A stretch of 64,000 bases of DNA from an uncultured Lachnospiraceae bacterium (GCA_934401915.1 CAKRSV010000002.1:1-64000); one strand, 5' to 3'. Shown: positions 28,471-38,032, numbered from the stretch's first letter. Numbers and translations: made by a program. Notes: generated by a model from the letters alone, not told the origin.

Positions 28471-28500
28471 AACCTGCTTGATGCGTCAAGCAGGTTTTTT
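28471..28500. terminator. Terminator after rplQ, likely bidirectional
   Basis: AACCTGCTTGA (28471-28481) pairs perfectly with TCAAGCAGGTT (28486-28496), 11 bp with a 4-base loop, followed by six T. The opposite strand also has an A/T-rich tail, so it can serve the convergent M15 peptidase gene too. Confidence 0.93.
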
Positions 28501-28526
28501 GTCGCTCTTTTTCAGTTCAAAATCCG

Positions 28527-29546
28527 TTAATTCAGCGCTTTCTGGAAGTGCTGGTAGTCTTTGCAGGAATTCCAGTCGCCGCCCCAGGTAAATCCGTGCT
28601 CCTTGAACAGCTTGTAACACAGGTCGTTCTCGTCAATCTTGTAGGCAAAATCCTTGCTGCGGTCGGCATAGACCTCGCTTCCCGGAGGGGAGATGTAGGT
28701 GCTGCCGTCGGCGTTGCGATTGAACACAACGTAGGGATTGTAGAAGGGGTTGATATCGATGGCCAATCCGTAGGCGTGCTTGGAAAGGCTGTCTGTGCCG
28801 TCCACGACACGATAGTTAAAGCAGGATGTGTTGTTGTCTGCCATGGAGAGGGTATCGTCCCCGCTGTACTCGTCGATGAGACGTATCTGCTCGATCTGGT
28901 AGTCGTTGCGATAGAGCTCATAGAAAATTTCCAGCATATCCTGCGCAACAGCCTTGTTGCAGATCAGCTCGCCTTCCTGTTCTCTTGCATTAAAGTCGAT
29001 GTAAAGGACGCTGACGTAGCGCAGATCGTCATAGGAGACGGCAGGAGTTTCATTTTCCGCCATGATATTGATGGCGGGAACGGCGGTGTCGTCCGCCTGA
29101 TCCTCCGGCACCGGATAAGAGATCCCGGTGATCCTGGCGATCAGCTCCTGATCCAGCGGCTCATAATAAAAGCCGGGCTGATAGGTTACGCGATCCGGAT
29201 GTTCATTCATTTCCAAATCCTCCTTATTTTCACTTTCCAAATCGTTTCTGGTGCTGCCTGCTGTATCTTCTCTGGTATTATATGCCGCAGGCTTGTCCGG
29301 GGTTTGTGTTATTTCTTCCTCTGCCATCTGCGTTTTGCTGTCTGTGTCTTTTTCAGCGGTGTCAGAAGGAGATTCTGCGGCGGGTTCCTCCGTCCGGTAG
29401 GCGATCTCCGGGTTTTTCTGTGCGTACTCGGCAAGCGTCTCAGAGCCGGACAGGCTGCGCGCCAGAAAGGCGCAGATCATGATCAGCACAAGAAGCAGAC
29501 CAAGCGGCTTGGCGAGCATGCGCAGGATTTCTTTGTATCGGTTCAT
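28527..29546 (-). CDS. Membrane-anchored M15 family D-Ala-D-Ala carboxypeptidase-like protein
   Basis: 339 residues. One N-terminal membrane helix (PLGLLLVLIMICAFL, about 13-28), an acidic low-complexity spacer (about 45-125) and a C-terminal M15 zinc peptidase domain. Zinc-binding motifs are SKHAYGLAIDIN and DYQHF, with WGGDW between them, as in CwlK/VanY-like enzymes. It probably trims peptidoglycan peptides outside the membrane. It lies on the opposite strand between rplQ and ecfA1, breaking the usual ribosomal-ECF linkage. Its leader carries copy e of the hairpin-SD element. Confidence 0.85.
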   Translation of the reverse strand: MNRYKEILRMLAKPLGLLLVLIMICAFLARSLSGSETLAEYAQKNPEIAYRTEEPAAESPSDTAEKDTDSKTQMAEEEITQTPDKPAAYNTREDTAGSTRNDLESENKEDLEMNEHPDRVTYQPGFYYEPLDQELIARITGISYPVPEDQADDTAVPAINIMAENETPAVSYDDLRYVSVLYIDFNAREQEGELICNKAVAQDMLEIFYELYRNDYQIEQIRLIDEYSGDDTLSMADNNTSCFNYRVVDGTDSLSKHAYGLAIDINPFYNPYVVFNRNADGSTYISPPGSEVYADRSKDFAYKIDENDLCYKLFKEHGFTWGGDWNSCKDYQHFQKALN

Positions 29547-29556
29547 GGTTTAAGCA

Positions 29557-29602
29557 CTCATTTCTGCGCACAATATTGGTTGGCAGCTGCATCTTCGTGC
29601 GC
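29557..29602 (-). promoter_or_regulatory. Hairpin-SD leader element, copy e (M15 peptidase)
   Basis: On the minus strand GCGCAC (29602-29597) pairs with GTGCGC (29571-29566) across a longer loop, and AGAAATGAG follows immediately, 10 bases before the start codon at 29546. The loop is larger than in the other copies. Confidence 0.45.
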
Positions 29603-29757
29603 TCCGGATGCAGAGCTGCTTTTATTTTAACACAGGAAGAGTCAATAGCCTATAGGCAATAATCGACAGGAAACTGCGACTTGTATTTCCGGCGGTTATC
29701 TAGTAAAATAGGCGTTGATACAGTGTAATGTAAACCAAACGAGGAATAAGGATAACA

Positions 29758-30612
29758 ATGGGAATAATTAACACAGAGAAACTCGTTTATGAATATATCA
29801 GACGCGATGAGGAAGGAAACGTCGAAGGGATCACCCGTGCCATTGATGAAGTCACGCTGGATGTAAAACAGGGAGACTTTGTGGCGATCCTGGGACATAA
29901 CGGCTCCGGCAAATCCACGCTGGCAAAGCATATCAACGCAATACTTTATCCGACGGAGGGAACGGTCTGGGTCGACGGCATGAACACGCAGGATGAGAGC
30001 CGTCTGTGGGATATCCGGCAGGAGGCCGGCATGGTATTCCAGAATCCGGACAACCAGATCATCGGACAGGTGGTAGAGGAGGACGTCGGTTTCGGACCAG
30101 AGAACATGGGAGTGCCGACGGAGGAGATCTGGCAGCGCGTGGAGGAAAGTCTGAAGGCGGTAGGTATGTATGAGTACCGCAAACATTCGCCGAACAAGCT
30201 CTCGGGTGGACAGAAGCAGAGAGTTTCCATCGCGGGCGTGATCGCGATGCACCCGAAATGTATTATTCTGGATGAGCCGACGGCGATGCTCGATCCCAAT
30301 GGAAGAAAAGAAGTCATCCGGGCGGCAAGGGCGCTGAATGATGTGGAAGGGATTACGATCGTTCTGATCACACATTATATGGAAGAGATCATCCATGCGG
30401 ACAAGGTATTTGTGATGGACAAGGGCAGGGTTGCTATGGAAGGCACGCCTAGAGAGATCTTTTCCAAGGTGGAGAGGCTCAAGCATCTCCGGCTGGATGT
30501 GCCGCAGGTGACGCTGCTGGCCTACGAGCTGAAGCAGAAGGGACTGGATCTGCCGGACGGGATCCTGACTATCGAGGAGCTGACAGAAGCGCTTGAACGG
30601 ATCGGCAGGTAG
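29758..30612 (+). CDS. ecfA1: Energy-coupling factor transporter ATPase 1
   Basis: 284 residues, cytoplasmic ATPase of a group II ECF vitamin/cofactor transporter. Walker [10 protein letters not shown] at 46-54, Q-loop VFQNPDNQ, signature LSGGQ at 148-152, Walker [13 protein letters not shown] at 169-180. It forms a heterodimer with EcfA2 on EcfT and powers several S components encoded elsewhere. The last base of its TAG is the base before the EcfA2 leader; the operon continues through truA. Confidence 0.95.
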   Translation: MGIINTEKLVYEYIRRDEEGNVEGITRAIDEVTLDVKQGDFVAILGHNGSGKSTLAKHINAILYPTEGTVWVDGMNTQDESRLWDIRQEAGMVFQNPDNQIIGQVVEEDVGFGPENMGVPTEEIWQRVEESLKAVGMYEYRKHSPNKLSGGQKQRVSIAGVIAMHPKCIILDEPTAMLDPNGRKEVIRAARALNDVEGITIVLITHYMEEIIHADKVFVMDKGRVAMEGTPREIFSKVERLKHLRLDVPQVTLLAYELKQKGLDLPDGILTIEELTEALERIGR

Positions 30613-30635
30613 TGGAAAGCAGGAAGGACAAAAGT

Positions 30636-31484
30636 ATGTCTTTGATATTAGATCATGTGAATTATACCTATGGAGATGACACCGCGCTGGCAGTCCATGC
30701 GCTGAAGGACGTCAATCTTGTGATACCGGATGGACAGTTTATCGGACTGATCGGGCACACCGGCTCCGGTAAATCCACGCTGGTGCAGCACCTGAACGGA
30801 CTTTTGAAGCCGACCAGCGGCGCCATCTACTTTAACGGAGAAGATATCCATGCGGATGGATATGATAAGAAGAAGCTGCGCAGCAAGGTAGGGCTGGTTT
30901 TCCAGTATCCGGAGCATCAGCTCTTCGAGATCGACGTCTTTTCGGACGTGTGCTTTGGACCCAAGAATCTGGGACTTTCCAAGAAGGAGACAGAGCTGCG
31001 AGCCTATGCGGCGCTCAAGCAGGTCGGACTGGAGGATGAGTTCTTCTATCAGTCACCGTTTGAGCTTTCCGGAGGACAGAAACGGCGTGTGGCGATCGCG
31101 GGCGTTCTGGCGATGAAGCCGGATATCCTGGTGCTGGATGAACCGACGGCGGGACTGGATCCCAAAGGGCGGGATGAGATCCTGGATCAGGTGGCAAAGC
31201 TCAAGCAGGAGACGGGGATCACCGTGATCCTGGTGTCGCACAGCATGGAGGACGTCGCCAGATATGTAGACCGCATCATTGTGATGAATAAGGGAAGCGT
31301 CATGTATGACGATGCGCCCAAGAAAGTGTTCGCACATTATAAAGAGCTGGAGGAGGTCGGGTTGGCAGCCCCTCAGGTGACCTACATTATGCAGGCGCTA
31401 AAGAAAAAGGGGTATCCGGTCAGAACCGATGCGACAACGATAGAGGAGGCTGTGCAGGAAATCCTGCACGCATATGGAAAATAA
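30636..31484 (+). CDS. ecfA2: Energy-coupling factor transporter ATPase 2
   Basis: 282 residues. Walker A GHTGSGKST at 40-48, Q-loop VFQYPEHQ, signature LSGGQ at 144-148, Walker B ILVLDEPTAGLDP at 164-176. The start at 30636 is preceded by AGGAAGGA; a GTG at 30612 would add 8 residues. Together with EcfA1 and EcfT it forms the shared energising module. Confidence 0.95.
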   Translation: MSLILDHVNYTYGDDTALAVHALKDVNLVIPDGQFIGLIGHTGSGKSTLVQHLNGLLKPTSGAIYFNGEDIHADGYDKKKLRSKVGLVFQYPEHQLFEIDVFSDVCFGPKNLGLSKKETELRAYAALKQVGLEDEFFYQSPFELSGGQKRRVAIAGVLAMKPDILVLDEPTAGLDPKGRDEILDQVAKLKQETGITVILVSHSMEDVARYVDRIIVMNKGSVMYDDAPKKVFAHYKELEEVGLAAPQVTYIMQALKKKGYPVRTDATTIEEAVQEILHAYGK

Positions 31485-31575
31485 AAGATTTCCAGACGAT
31501 TCCGGGAGATAACACAGGAAAACATGAGAAAAAGCCATGCAGGAATCGTGCAGGAGATCACGGAATGGAGAAGCT

Positions 31576-32376
31576 ATGATTCGAGATATAACGCTGGGCC
31601 AGTATTATCAGACCGATTCGGTCATTCATAAACTGGACCCGAGAGTCAAACTGGTTGCGACGATATGCTTTATCATATCGCTGTTTGTGGTAAAAAGCTG
31701 GGTAGGTTATGTGGTGGCGGCAATCTTTCTGGGAACAATGATCCGACTGTCCAGAGTGCCTTTCCACTATATGGTGAAGGGAATGAAGGCGATCCTTTTC
31801 ATCCTGCTGATCACGGCGGTTTTCAATCTGTTCCTCACGCCGGGGGAGCCGCTTGTATCCTTCTGGCGGTTTACGATCACCGTGGATGGTCTGAAAACGG
31901 CGGTGATGATGGCGGTGCGCCTGTCCTTTCTGATCGTGGGCTCGTCTGTTATGACGCTCACTACGACGCCGAACAGTCTGACGGACGGACTGGAAAAGCT
32001 GATGAAACCGCTCAGGATCTTCAAGGTGCCGGTACATGAGATCGCGATGATGATGTCGATCGCTCTGCGGTTTATCCCGATCCTTCTGGAGGAGACAGAT
32101 AAGATCATGAAAGCACAGATCGCCAGAGGAGCAGACTTTGAGAGTGGAAACCTCATCAAGAAGGCAAAGGCGATGGTGCCGCTGCTGGTGCCGCTGTTTA
32201 TCTCGGCATTCCGCAGGGCAAACGATCTTGCCATGGCGATGGAGGCCAGATGCTACCGGGGCGGCGAGGGACGTACCAAGATGAAGCCGCTTATTTATAA
32301 GAAGAGAGACAGAGTTGCGTATGCCATTCTGGGAGCCTACTTTGCACTCTGTATCGTGATAAGGATCGCAACGTAA
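31576..32376 (+). CDS. ecfT: Energy-coupling factor transporter transmembrane protein EcfT
   Basis: 266 residues, about five to six membrane helices. The coupling region has two Ala-Arg-Gly/Ala-Arg-Cys signatures, QIARGADF and MEARCYRGG, which dock the two ATPases. The ATG at 31576 follows GGAG. Third gene of the ecfA1-ecfA2-ecfT set. Confidence 0.95.
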   Translation: MIRDITLGQYYQTDSVIHKLDPRVKLVATICFIISLFVVKSWVGYVVAAIFLGTMIRLSRVPFHYMVKGMKAILFILLITAVFNLFLTPGEPLVSFWRFTITVDGLKTAVMMAVRLSFLIVGSSVMTLTTTPNSLTDGLEKLMKPLRIFKVPVHEIAMMMSIALRFIPILLEETDKIMKAQIARGADFESGNLIKKAKAMVPLLVPLFISAFRRANDLAMAMEARCYRGGEGRTKMKPLIYKKRDRVAYAILGAYFALCIVIRIAT

Positions 32377-32427
32377 GCGCGGCGTCCGGCAAAAAGGACG
32401 AAGGCTGCGCGGGGGAAGTGGACAGGG

Positions 32428-33165
32428 ATGAAAAGAGTTATGCTTACAGTTGCCTATGATGGGACAAATTACCATGGGTGGCAGATACAATCAAACGGAG
32501 AGACGATAGAGGGCATCTTAAACAGATGCCTTTCTTCACTTCTGGGGGAGCCGATCGAGGTGAGCGGCGCGAGCAGAACCGATTCCGGGGTACATGCGAT
32601 GGGAAATCTGGCGGTATTTGACACGCACAGCAGGATTCCCGCGGAAAAGATAGTGTATGCGCTCAATCAACGGCTGCCGGAGGATATCCGCGTGCAGAAG
32701 TCGGAGGAGGTCGCGCCGGATTTTCATCCGCGCTTTTGCAGTACCAGAAAGACCTACGAGTATCGGATCTACTGCGCGCCTTTTCCCATGCCGCTCCGAA
32801 GGCTGTATGCGCACTTCACGTATGTTCCGCTCGATGTGGAAAGGATGCGCAGGGCAGCCGCTTTTCTGGTCGGAGAGCACGATTTCAAGAGCTTTTGCAG
32901 CGCGGACGCGCAGGTGGAATCCACAGTACGGCAGGTTGATCTTGCGGAGGTACGGCAGGAGGGGGCGGAGATCGTCATACGGATCGCGGGAAGAGGCTTT
33001 CTCTACAATATGGTGCGGATCATTGCCGGAACGCTGATGGACGTGGGAAGAGGGCGCAAAGAGCCCGAGGATATACAGAAGATCCTGGAACAAAAAGACA
33101 GGCAGGCGGCCGGTCCGACCGCTCCTGCCTGTGGACTTACCCTGATCGGGTATGAATTTTTATAG
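32428..33165 (+). CDS. truA: tRNA pseudouridine synthase A
   Basis: 245 residues; makes pseudouridine at positions 38-40 of the tRNA anticodon arm. The catalytic Asp is D52 in SRTDSGVHA; YDGTNYHGWQ and FLYNMVRIIAGTL are further family motifs. It follows ecfT by 51 bases. The end of the gene contains AGGCAGG/CCTGCCT arms that may act as a terminator for this strand, 7 bases before the convergent GH43 gene ends. Confidence 0.96.
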   Translation: MKRVMLTVAYDGTNYHGWQIQSNGETIEGILNRCLSSLLGEPIEVSGASRTDSGVHAMGNLAVFDTHSRIPAEKIVYALNQRLPEDIRVQKSEEVAPDFHPRFCSTRKTYEYRIYCAPFPMPLRRLYAHFTYVPLDVERMRRAAAFLVGEHDFKSFCSADAQVESTVRQVDLAEVRQEGAEIVIRIAGRGFLYNMVRIIAGTLMDVGRGRKEPEDIQKILEQKDRQAAGPTAPACGLTLIGYEFL

Positions 33166-33172
33166 AAGGTAT

Positions 33173-34660
33173 TTACAGGTATTCGCAGCGAAAATCTGTA
33201 AATACGGCGGTGTTTTCGCCGATGGCATATAAGCCCATGACAACTCCTGTAAAGCCGCCGGCAACCTCGCTGGACAGGTATTTCGTGTACCCGGAGCCAA
33301 GCTCGGTCTTAGTCTCGGAGCCGGACGCGTTTTCGCTGATCAGATAAAAATGGTATGCCAGATGGTCGGCGACCACCAGAAGCCGCGTGCTGTTTTCGGT
33401 GAGCGGGAAAACGGCGAGCGTGTGCTTGGCTGTGCCAATATTGATCTTCAGTACCGCCTCATATCCATCCGCGCCGGTGCGGATGGCGATATCATAGTGC
33501 TCCAGCTCATCCATATACATTGTCAGCCCGGCTTCGCCCTGATCCAGAGTGACGCGGACGGACAGATTCATGCAGAAATCCTTCTGACGGATCCCGAGAA
33601 AAGTCGGGGAATCCACATCTTCGAGTGTTACATTTGTCCCATGCAGGGTGAGACGATCCTTTTCCAGCTGATAGTTGCCGGTGTGGGGATGACGCAGATA
33701 GATCCAGTCTAAGTTCCAGTCCGTATTTTCAAAGGTGTACAGCTTCTTTTCCTGCTGTTCGAAATCTCCCGGAATCTCATAAGAAGCGGCGGTCGTGCCG
33801 TCACCGGCGGTAAACCAGCCGTCCTGATGGAAGGAGACGGGGGTCAGGAACGTCTCGCGGCCCAGATGGTGGAAGGGCTGCCATTTGTGGATCTGGCGGA
33901 AGCCCAGAGTCATAATGTACCAGCTGCCATCTGCCTTCTGTACCAGATCGCCGTGGCCGATGCCCTGGATCTCCTCCGGCGCCTTGTTGCGGTTCGTGAG
34001 AACCGGGTTGTGCGGATAGTTTTCAAAAGGACCCCACACATTGTCGGAACGGCTGTAGGAGACCATATGGCCGTATTCCGTGCCGCCCTCGGCAACTACA
34101 AGGTAATAGGTGTTTCCGATGTGGTACATATGCGGACTTTCCAGATAACGGCCGCCGGCGCCCTGCCAGATCGGCTTGCTCGGAGACAGCTTTTTGCCGG
34201 TTTCAATATTGATCTCGCACTGGATGACACTGTTTACGCCGTGCTCATCCTGCCCGTTGCTGATGAAATAGACATGCCCCTGATCGAAAAGCAGGGACGG
34301 ATCGATGCCGCCCTGATCGACAGTGATCGGCTCCGACCACTCGCCGTAAATGTCATCGGTATAGACATAGAAATTTTCCGAGGTGGTATTGTTGTTCGTC
34401 ACCATGTAGAAACGTCCTTCGTGAAAACGGATCGTAGGGGCGAATACGCCGCCGGAGCTGGCAACCTTCTCCAGCATGACCTGACTTTTGCGCGTGAGAA
34501 CATGACCGATCTGTTTCCAGTTGATCAGATCCTCGCTCTCAAAGAGCGGAACGCCGGGAAAATATTGAAAAGAACTGCATGCCAGATAAAATTTGCCGTT
34601 TGCCTCACAGACACTCGGGTCAGGGTAGAAACCGCTGACTACAGGATTGTGGTATCGCAT
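33173..34660 (-). CDS. Glycoside hydrolase family 43, beta-xylosidase/arabinofuranosidase-like
   Basis: 495 residues, no signal peptide, so an intracellular enzyme acting on imported xylo-oligosaccharides. Five-bladed propeller residues are visible: general base D14 (YPDPS), D120 (GGIDPSLLFD) and general acid E174 (RYLESPHMY). A C-terminal beta-sandwich (about 310-495) is typical of the GH43 subfamily 11/12 group. The start at 34660 follows GGAGG; an upstream extension has no homologous look. Isolated here without xylan transporter or regulator, inserted between truA and rplM. Confidence 0.9.
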   Translation of the reverse strand: MRYHNPVVSGFYPDPSVCEANGKFYLACSSFQYFPGVPLFESEDLINWKQIGHVLTRKSQVMLEKVASSGGVFAPTIRFHEGRFYMVTNNNTTSENFYVYTDDIYGEWSEPITVDQGGIDPSLLFDQGHVYFISNGQDEHGVNSVIQCEINIETGKKLSPSKPIWQGAGGRYLESPHMYHIGNTYYLVVAEGGTEYGHMVSYSRSDNVWGPFENYPHNPVLTNRNKAPEEIQGIGHGDLVQKADGSWYIMTLGFRQIHKWQPFHHLGRETFLTPVSFHQDGWFTAGDGTTAASYEIPGDFEQQEKKLYTFENTDWNLDWIYLRHPHTGNYQLEKDRLTLHGTNVTLEDVDSPTFLGIRQKDFCMNLSVRVTLDQGEAGLTMYMDELEHYDIAIRTGADGYEAVLKINIGTAKHTLAVFPLTENSTRLLVVADHLAYHFYLISENASGSETKTELGSGYTKYLSSEVAGGFTGVVMGLYAIGENTAVFTDFRCEYL

Positions 34661-34880
34661 AGTGTTATCCTCCGTAATTGAGATAGTTGTGAAAAGGTCT
34701 GCCCCCGGGCGGGACGCCGAAGAGAAAGACCGCTTGACTATGACTGCATTATACCATAAGATAGAAGTGTTCAGAACCCCATTTGCTGAAGTTGGCTGCA
34801 GCTTTGACAATGGCAGGTTCTTTTATCATGGTTTATCAAACTATGCTTTTAGAACGAAGCGGGATTTTCAATCGCGGGAA

Positions 34881-34941
34881 TTGTGTCTGCGCGCACCTGG
34901 CACAAATTCGTCATGCGCAAGAAGCGTGCGCAGAAATGAGG
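34881..34941 (+). promoter_or_regulatory. Hairpin-SD leader element, copy b (MBL-fold gene)
   Basis: A first stem, GAATT-GTG with CAC-AATTC (about 34879-34910), encloses TGCGCGCA. A second stem, GCGCA (34915-34919) with TGCGC (34927-34931), is followed by AGAAATGAGGAGG and the ATG at 34949. The whole 60-base block aligns with 48434-48493, with base changes in both arms of stem one. Confidence 0.6.
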
Positions 34942-34948
34942 AGGAAAA

Positions 34949-36589
34949 ATGTATCAGAAAATCGGTTTGGGATTAGGAAAAGGACTGCTGTGGATATGGT
35001 CAGTATTTCTTCTGCTGGTGTCGCTCGGCGTTTTTTCAATGTCCGTCCCGGGAGGGATCACAGTCCTGCTGGCGGCAGTCGTGAGTAATCCATTGTTTTT
35101 AAAGCTCTATAACCGGTATGGAAAAGCCGGGCGAATGAAAGCAGCCACGGTCGCGTTGTCCGTGGTGCTGCTGTTCGTCGGAGTCATGTTCACGCCGACA
35201 AAGGAACGGACGATAGAGGCGCAGGAACAGGCGGCAAGCGCTATGGCAGAACAGACGGCCGCAGATCTTTCAAAGGAAGAGGCCGTGGCTGCTGAGGTAC
35301 AGGAGTCAGAGCCGGTACTGGAAGAGGAAAAGACGGAGCCGGAAGCGACCGATCCGGAGACCGCCACAGACGAGACGACTGCAAAGGGAAAAGAGATTGC
35401 GGACAAGACGCAGGCAGAGGATACGGCAGAGGACGAAAACGCCGATCCTGACACGCTGGAGGTGCATTTCCTGGATGTAGGCCAGGGAGACTGCACATTG
35501 ATCCGGTGCGGCGAGGCAAGTATGCTGATCGACGCAGGCGTGAACGGAATCGGAACGAAGATCCAGAATTATCTGCAAAAGCAGAGCGTAAAAGAGTTGG
35601 ATTATCTGGTGCTGACGCATCCGGACGCAGATCACATCGGATCGGCAGACGTAGTCATCACGAAATTTCCGATCGGCAGTCTTTTCATGTCGGACTACAC
35701 GAAGGACAATAAGACGTATGAACGGCTGATGCAGGCGGTAGACTACAAGGGTCTGAAAAGCACAACGCCCAGACCGGGAGACAGCTATGCCCTTGGAGAT
35801 GCGCAGATCACCTTCCTTTCACCGGCCGTGAGCTACACAGATCCCAACAACGCTTCGCTGGCGCTGAAGGTATCGCTTGGAGAGAACAGCTTCCTGTTTA
35901 CCGGCGACTGCGAGGAGAAAGCGGAACAGGAGATGCTCAAGTCGGGTCTGGATCTGTCCAGCGAGGTATATAAGGTAGGGCATCATGGAAGCAAGACCTC
36001 GTCCTGCAAGGATTTTCTGCAGGCGGTGGCGCCGTCATATGGCGTGATAAGCTGCGGCGAAGGGAACGATTACGGTCATCCGCACGCGGAGACGCTCAAC
36101 AACCTGCGCGCAATGGGTGTGAAACTGTTCCGGACGGACGAGCAGGGAACGATCGTTGCCGAGGCAGATGGAAAAGAGATCAAATGGAACTGCAGTCCTA
36201 CAGAGAGCTGGAAAGCCGGCGAGACTACGGCAAGCAGCACGAAGGAGCAGAGCAGTGCCAAAGCAGCGGCTTCCAGCACGCAGAGCGTTCAGGAGGGCAA
36301 GGCGGACGTACCGGTCGTAACCGAAACCCAGCCGTCTGCGGAGGTGCAGACGCCGGAGCAGCCACAGCCAGAACCGGAGCAGCCAGTGGTACAGGAGCCG
36401 GCAGAAAATTCGGGAAGCAATTTCGGCGAGGCGCATAGCAATCAATTTATCTTAAACAAGAACTCAGGCGTACTGCACAAGCCATCGTGCAGCTATCTGC
36501 CAAAGGAAAAGAACCAGCTTCTCTTTAATACAGTGGAGGAGGCCATGGCGTCGCCGCAGTATGATCACAAGTGCGGTCACTGCTGGTAG
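34949..36589 (+). CDS. ComEC/Rec2-like metallo-beta-lactamase-fold protein with membrane anchor and C-terminal Cys domain
   Basis: 546 residues. Two or three N-terminal hydrophobic segments (about 10-50 and 66-82), an acidic spacer rich in Glu/Thr (90-168), then an MBL hydrolase domain: FLDVGQGDCTLI at 174-185, metal motif THPDADHIGS at 223-232, later FTGDCEEKA, KVGHHGSKTS and NDYGHPHAE. A low-complexity Pro/Glu linker leads to a terminal 50-residue domain ending KCGHCW, with SGVLHKPSCSYLP upstream, a Cys-pair fold of the Ada-metal-binding type. ComEC C-terminal domains are nuclease-like, but this lacks the ComEC channel, so it is an extracytoplasmic hydrolase of unknown substrate. Confidence 0.8.
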   Translation: MYQKIGLGLGKGLLWIWSVFLLLVSLGVFSMSVPGGITVLLAAVVSNPLFLKLYNRYGKAGRMKAATVALSVVLLFVGVMFTPTKERTIEAQEQAASAMAEQTAADLSKEEAVAAEVQESEPVLEEEKTEPEATDPETATDETTAKGKEIADKTQAEDTAEDENADPDTLEVHFLDVGQGDCTLIRCGEASMLIDAGVNGIGTKIQNYLQKQSVKELDYLVLTHPDADHIGSADVVITKFPIGSLFMSDYTKDNKTYERLMQAVDYKGLKSTTPRPGDSYALGDAQITFLSPAVSYTDPNNASLALKVSLGENSFLFTGDCEEKAEQEMLKSGLDLSSEVYKVGHHGSKTSSCKDFLQAVAPSYGVISCGEGNDYGHPHAETLNNLRAMGVKLFRTDEQGTIVAEADGKEIKWNCSPTESWKAGETTASSTKEQSSAKAAASSTQSVQEGKADVPVVTETQPSAEVQTPEQPQPEPEQPVVQEPAENSGSNFGEAHSNQFILNKNSGVLHKPSCSYLPKEKNQLLFNTVEEAMASPQYDHKCGHCW

Positions 36590-36667
36590 GAAAAGATGTG
36601 CCGCGGACGCTTTTATGAATTCATGGGCGGAACGGTTACAGAATACAAAAAATCTGTGAAAAACGAG

Positions 36668-36696
36668 TTGACACACGCGGAACCGTATAATATAAT
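36668..36696 (+). promoter_or_regulatory. Strong sigma-A promoter of rplM-rpsI
   Basis: TTGACA at 36668-36673, exact 17-base spacer, TATAAT at 36691-36696: both hexamers match consensus. Expected start near 36703. Confidence 0.92.
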
Positions 36697-36717
36697 GTTC
36701 AAGTGTGACAAAGTAAG

Positions 36718-36845
36718 AAAATGCTGAGCCAAAGCCCCGGCGAAAGCATTTCAGATAAGAAAACATCGGCATCTTCTCAATGCCGGTGAATCACAAACCA
36801 GTTATTCTCCCTTCCGATATGTGGCCGGACATCTGCATGGAGAAG
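36718..36845 (+). ncRNA. Structured rplM leader (candidate L13-type ribosomal protein leader)
   Basis: Three consecutive stems listed for this spacer occupy the 5' part of the transcript and end about 55 bases before the ATG. L13 leaders are a known class in low-GC Gram-positives; membership here is inference from position and structure. Confidence 0.5.
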
Positions 36846-36900
36846 GCGGAGCGATAACAAAGAAAGTCGAAAGACAATTAGCTACTATGGAGGTATTATA

Positions 36901-37329
36901 ATGAAGACTTTTATGGCAAGTCCAGCTACAATCGAAAGAAAATGGTATGTAGTTGATGCGACAGATATGACACTCGGACGTTTGGCGTCTGAGGTTGCTA
37001 AGGTGTTAAGAGGTAAGAATAAGCCGATTTTCACACCCCACATCGATACCGGTGATTACGTGATCGTAGTCAATGCAGCAAAGGTTAAAGTGACAGGTAG
37101 AAAGTTAGATCAGAAGATCTACTATCATCACTCTGATTATGTAGGCGGTATGAAAGAGACTACTCTGAGAGAGATGATGAACAAGCATCCTGAGAGAGTT
37201 GTAGAATATGCAGTAAAAGGCATGCTTCCAAAAGGACCTTTGGGAAGACAAATGTACACAAAGCTTCATGTATACGCTGGACCGGAACATCAGCAGGCAG
37301 CACAGAAGCCGGAAGTATTAACATTTTAA
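36901..37329 (+). CDS. rplM: 50S ribosomal protein L13
   Basis: 142 residues, usual length. [20 protein letters not shown] and the conserved [20 protein letters not shown] are diagnostic. TGGAGG upstream. Cotranscribed with rpsI 29 bases downstream. Confidence 0.98.
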   Translation: MKTFMASPATIERKWYVVDATDMTLGRLASEVAKVLRGKNKPIFTPHIDTGDYVIVVNAAKVKVTGRKLDQKIYYHHSDYVGGMKETTLREMMNKHPERVVEYAVKGMLPKGPLGRQMYTKLHVYAGPEHQQAAQKPEVLTF

Positions 37330-37358
37330 TTCACAGGGACTGAAAGGAGATAACGATA

Positions 37359-37757
37359 ATGGCTAAAGCAGCAGCAAAATATTACGGAACCGGTAGAAGA
37401 AAAAAATCTATCGCCAGAGTTTACTTAGTACCCGGTAAGGGAGAGATCACGATCAACAAGAGAAGCATTGACGATTACTTCGGATTAGAGACACTGAAGG
37501 TTATCGTTCGTCAGCCGCTTACAGCTACAGAGACAGCTGACAAGTTTGATGCGATCGTTACCGTCAGAGGTGGCGGATATACAGGACAGGCAGGTGCCGT
37601 AAGACACGGTATCGCAAGAGCACTTCTTCAGGCAGATCCGGATTACAGACCGACCTTAAAGAAGGCTGGATACCTGACGAGAGATCCTCGTATGAAAGAG
37701 AGAAAGAAATACGGTCTCAAAGCAGCGAGACGTGCTCCGCAGTTCTCAAAGAGATAA
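37359..37757 (+). CDS. rpsI: 30S ribosomal protein S9
   Basis: 132 residues. [19 protein letters not shown] at the start and the C-terminal [12 protein letters not shown] tail that touches P-site tRNA. AAAGGAG upstream. Ends the conserved housekeeping block. Confidence 0.98.
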   Translation: MAKAAAKYYGTGRRKKSIARVYLVPGKGEITINKRSIDDYFGLETLKVIVRQPLTATETADKFDAIVTVRGGGYTGQAGAVRHGIARALLQADPDYRPTLKKAGYLTRDPRMKERKKYGLKAARRAPQFSKR

Positions 37758-37789
37758 TCATCTCGAAAGAGACAATACAGTTGGTTACA

Positions 37790-37826
37790 GATCCCCGAAA
37801 GACCTTGGTTTTCCGGGGATTTCTTT
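37790..37826 (+). terminator. Terminator after rpsI
   Basis: ATCCCCG at 37791 pairs with CGGGGAT ending at 37820, with AAA/TTT and ACC/GGT pairs inside, then TTCTTTAT. It marks the boundary between the ribosomal block and the AT-rich accessory island. Confidence 0.85.
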
Positions 37827-37891
37827 ATATCAAACTCCATGATTTCCATGCAGATATTTCGTGTCAGGTTTGAAGAGAGAAAGGTGCTAAG

Positions 37892-38032
37892 ATGAGAAGG
37901 GTTGTATTTGGACAACTTTTATTTATAGCGGATTCTCTGGCTGATATAGATAGTCATGATGGAAGAAACTGGGGAGACGAACATTTTGCGTATGCTATGA
38001 CGCTGGCTTTTGATGCAGTTTTGGAGGTGTAA
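37892..38032 (+). CDS. Small ORF coupled to the ANT(6)-like gene
   Basis: 46 residues (begins MRRVVFGQLLFIADSLADID), with AAAGGTG upstream. Its stop overlaps the next start by one base (TAATG) and its last codons contain GGAGG, the ribosome-binding site of the next gene. It may be a remnant of another gene or a translational-coupling leader. I do not recognise a domain. Confidence 0.45.
   Translation: MRRVVFGQLLFIADSLADIDSHDGRNWGDEHFAYAMTLAFDAVLEV

Larger units (their letters stand above)
36590..36900 (+). other. 311-base spacer: promoter and structured leader of rplM-rpsI
   Basis: A near-perfect promoter (36668-36696) is followed by a leader of about 200 nt with three stems: AAATGCT/AGCATTT (about 36718-36751), a 9-bp helix CATCGGCAT/ATGCCGGTG (about 36764-36788) and TTCTCC/GGAGAA (about 36805-36844). 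No coding frame is supported. Confidence 0.65.
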
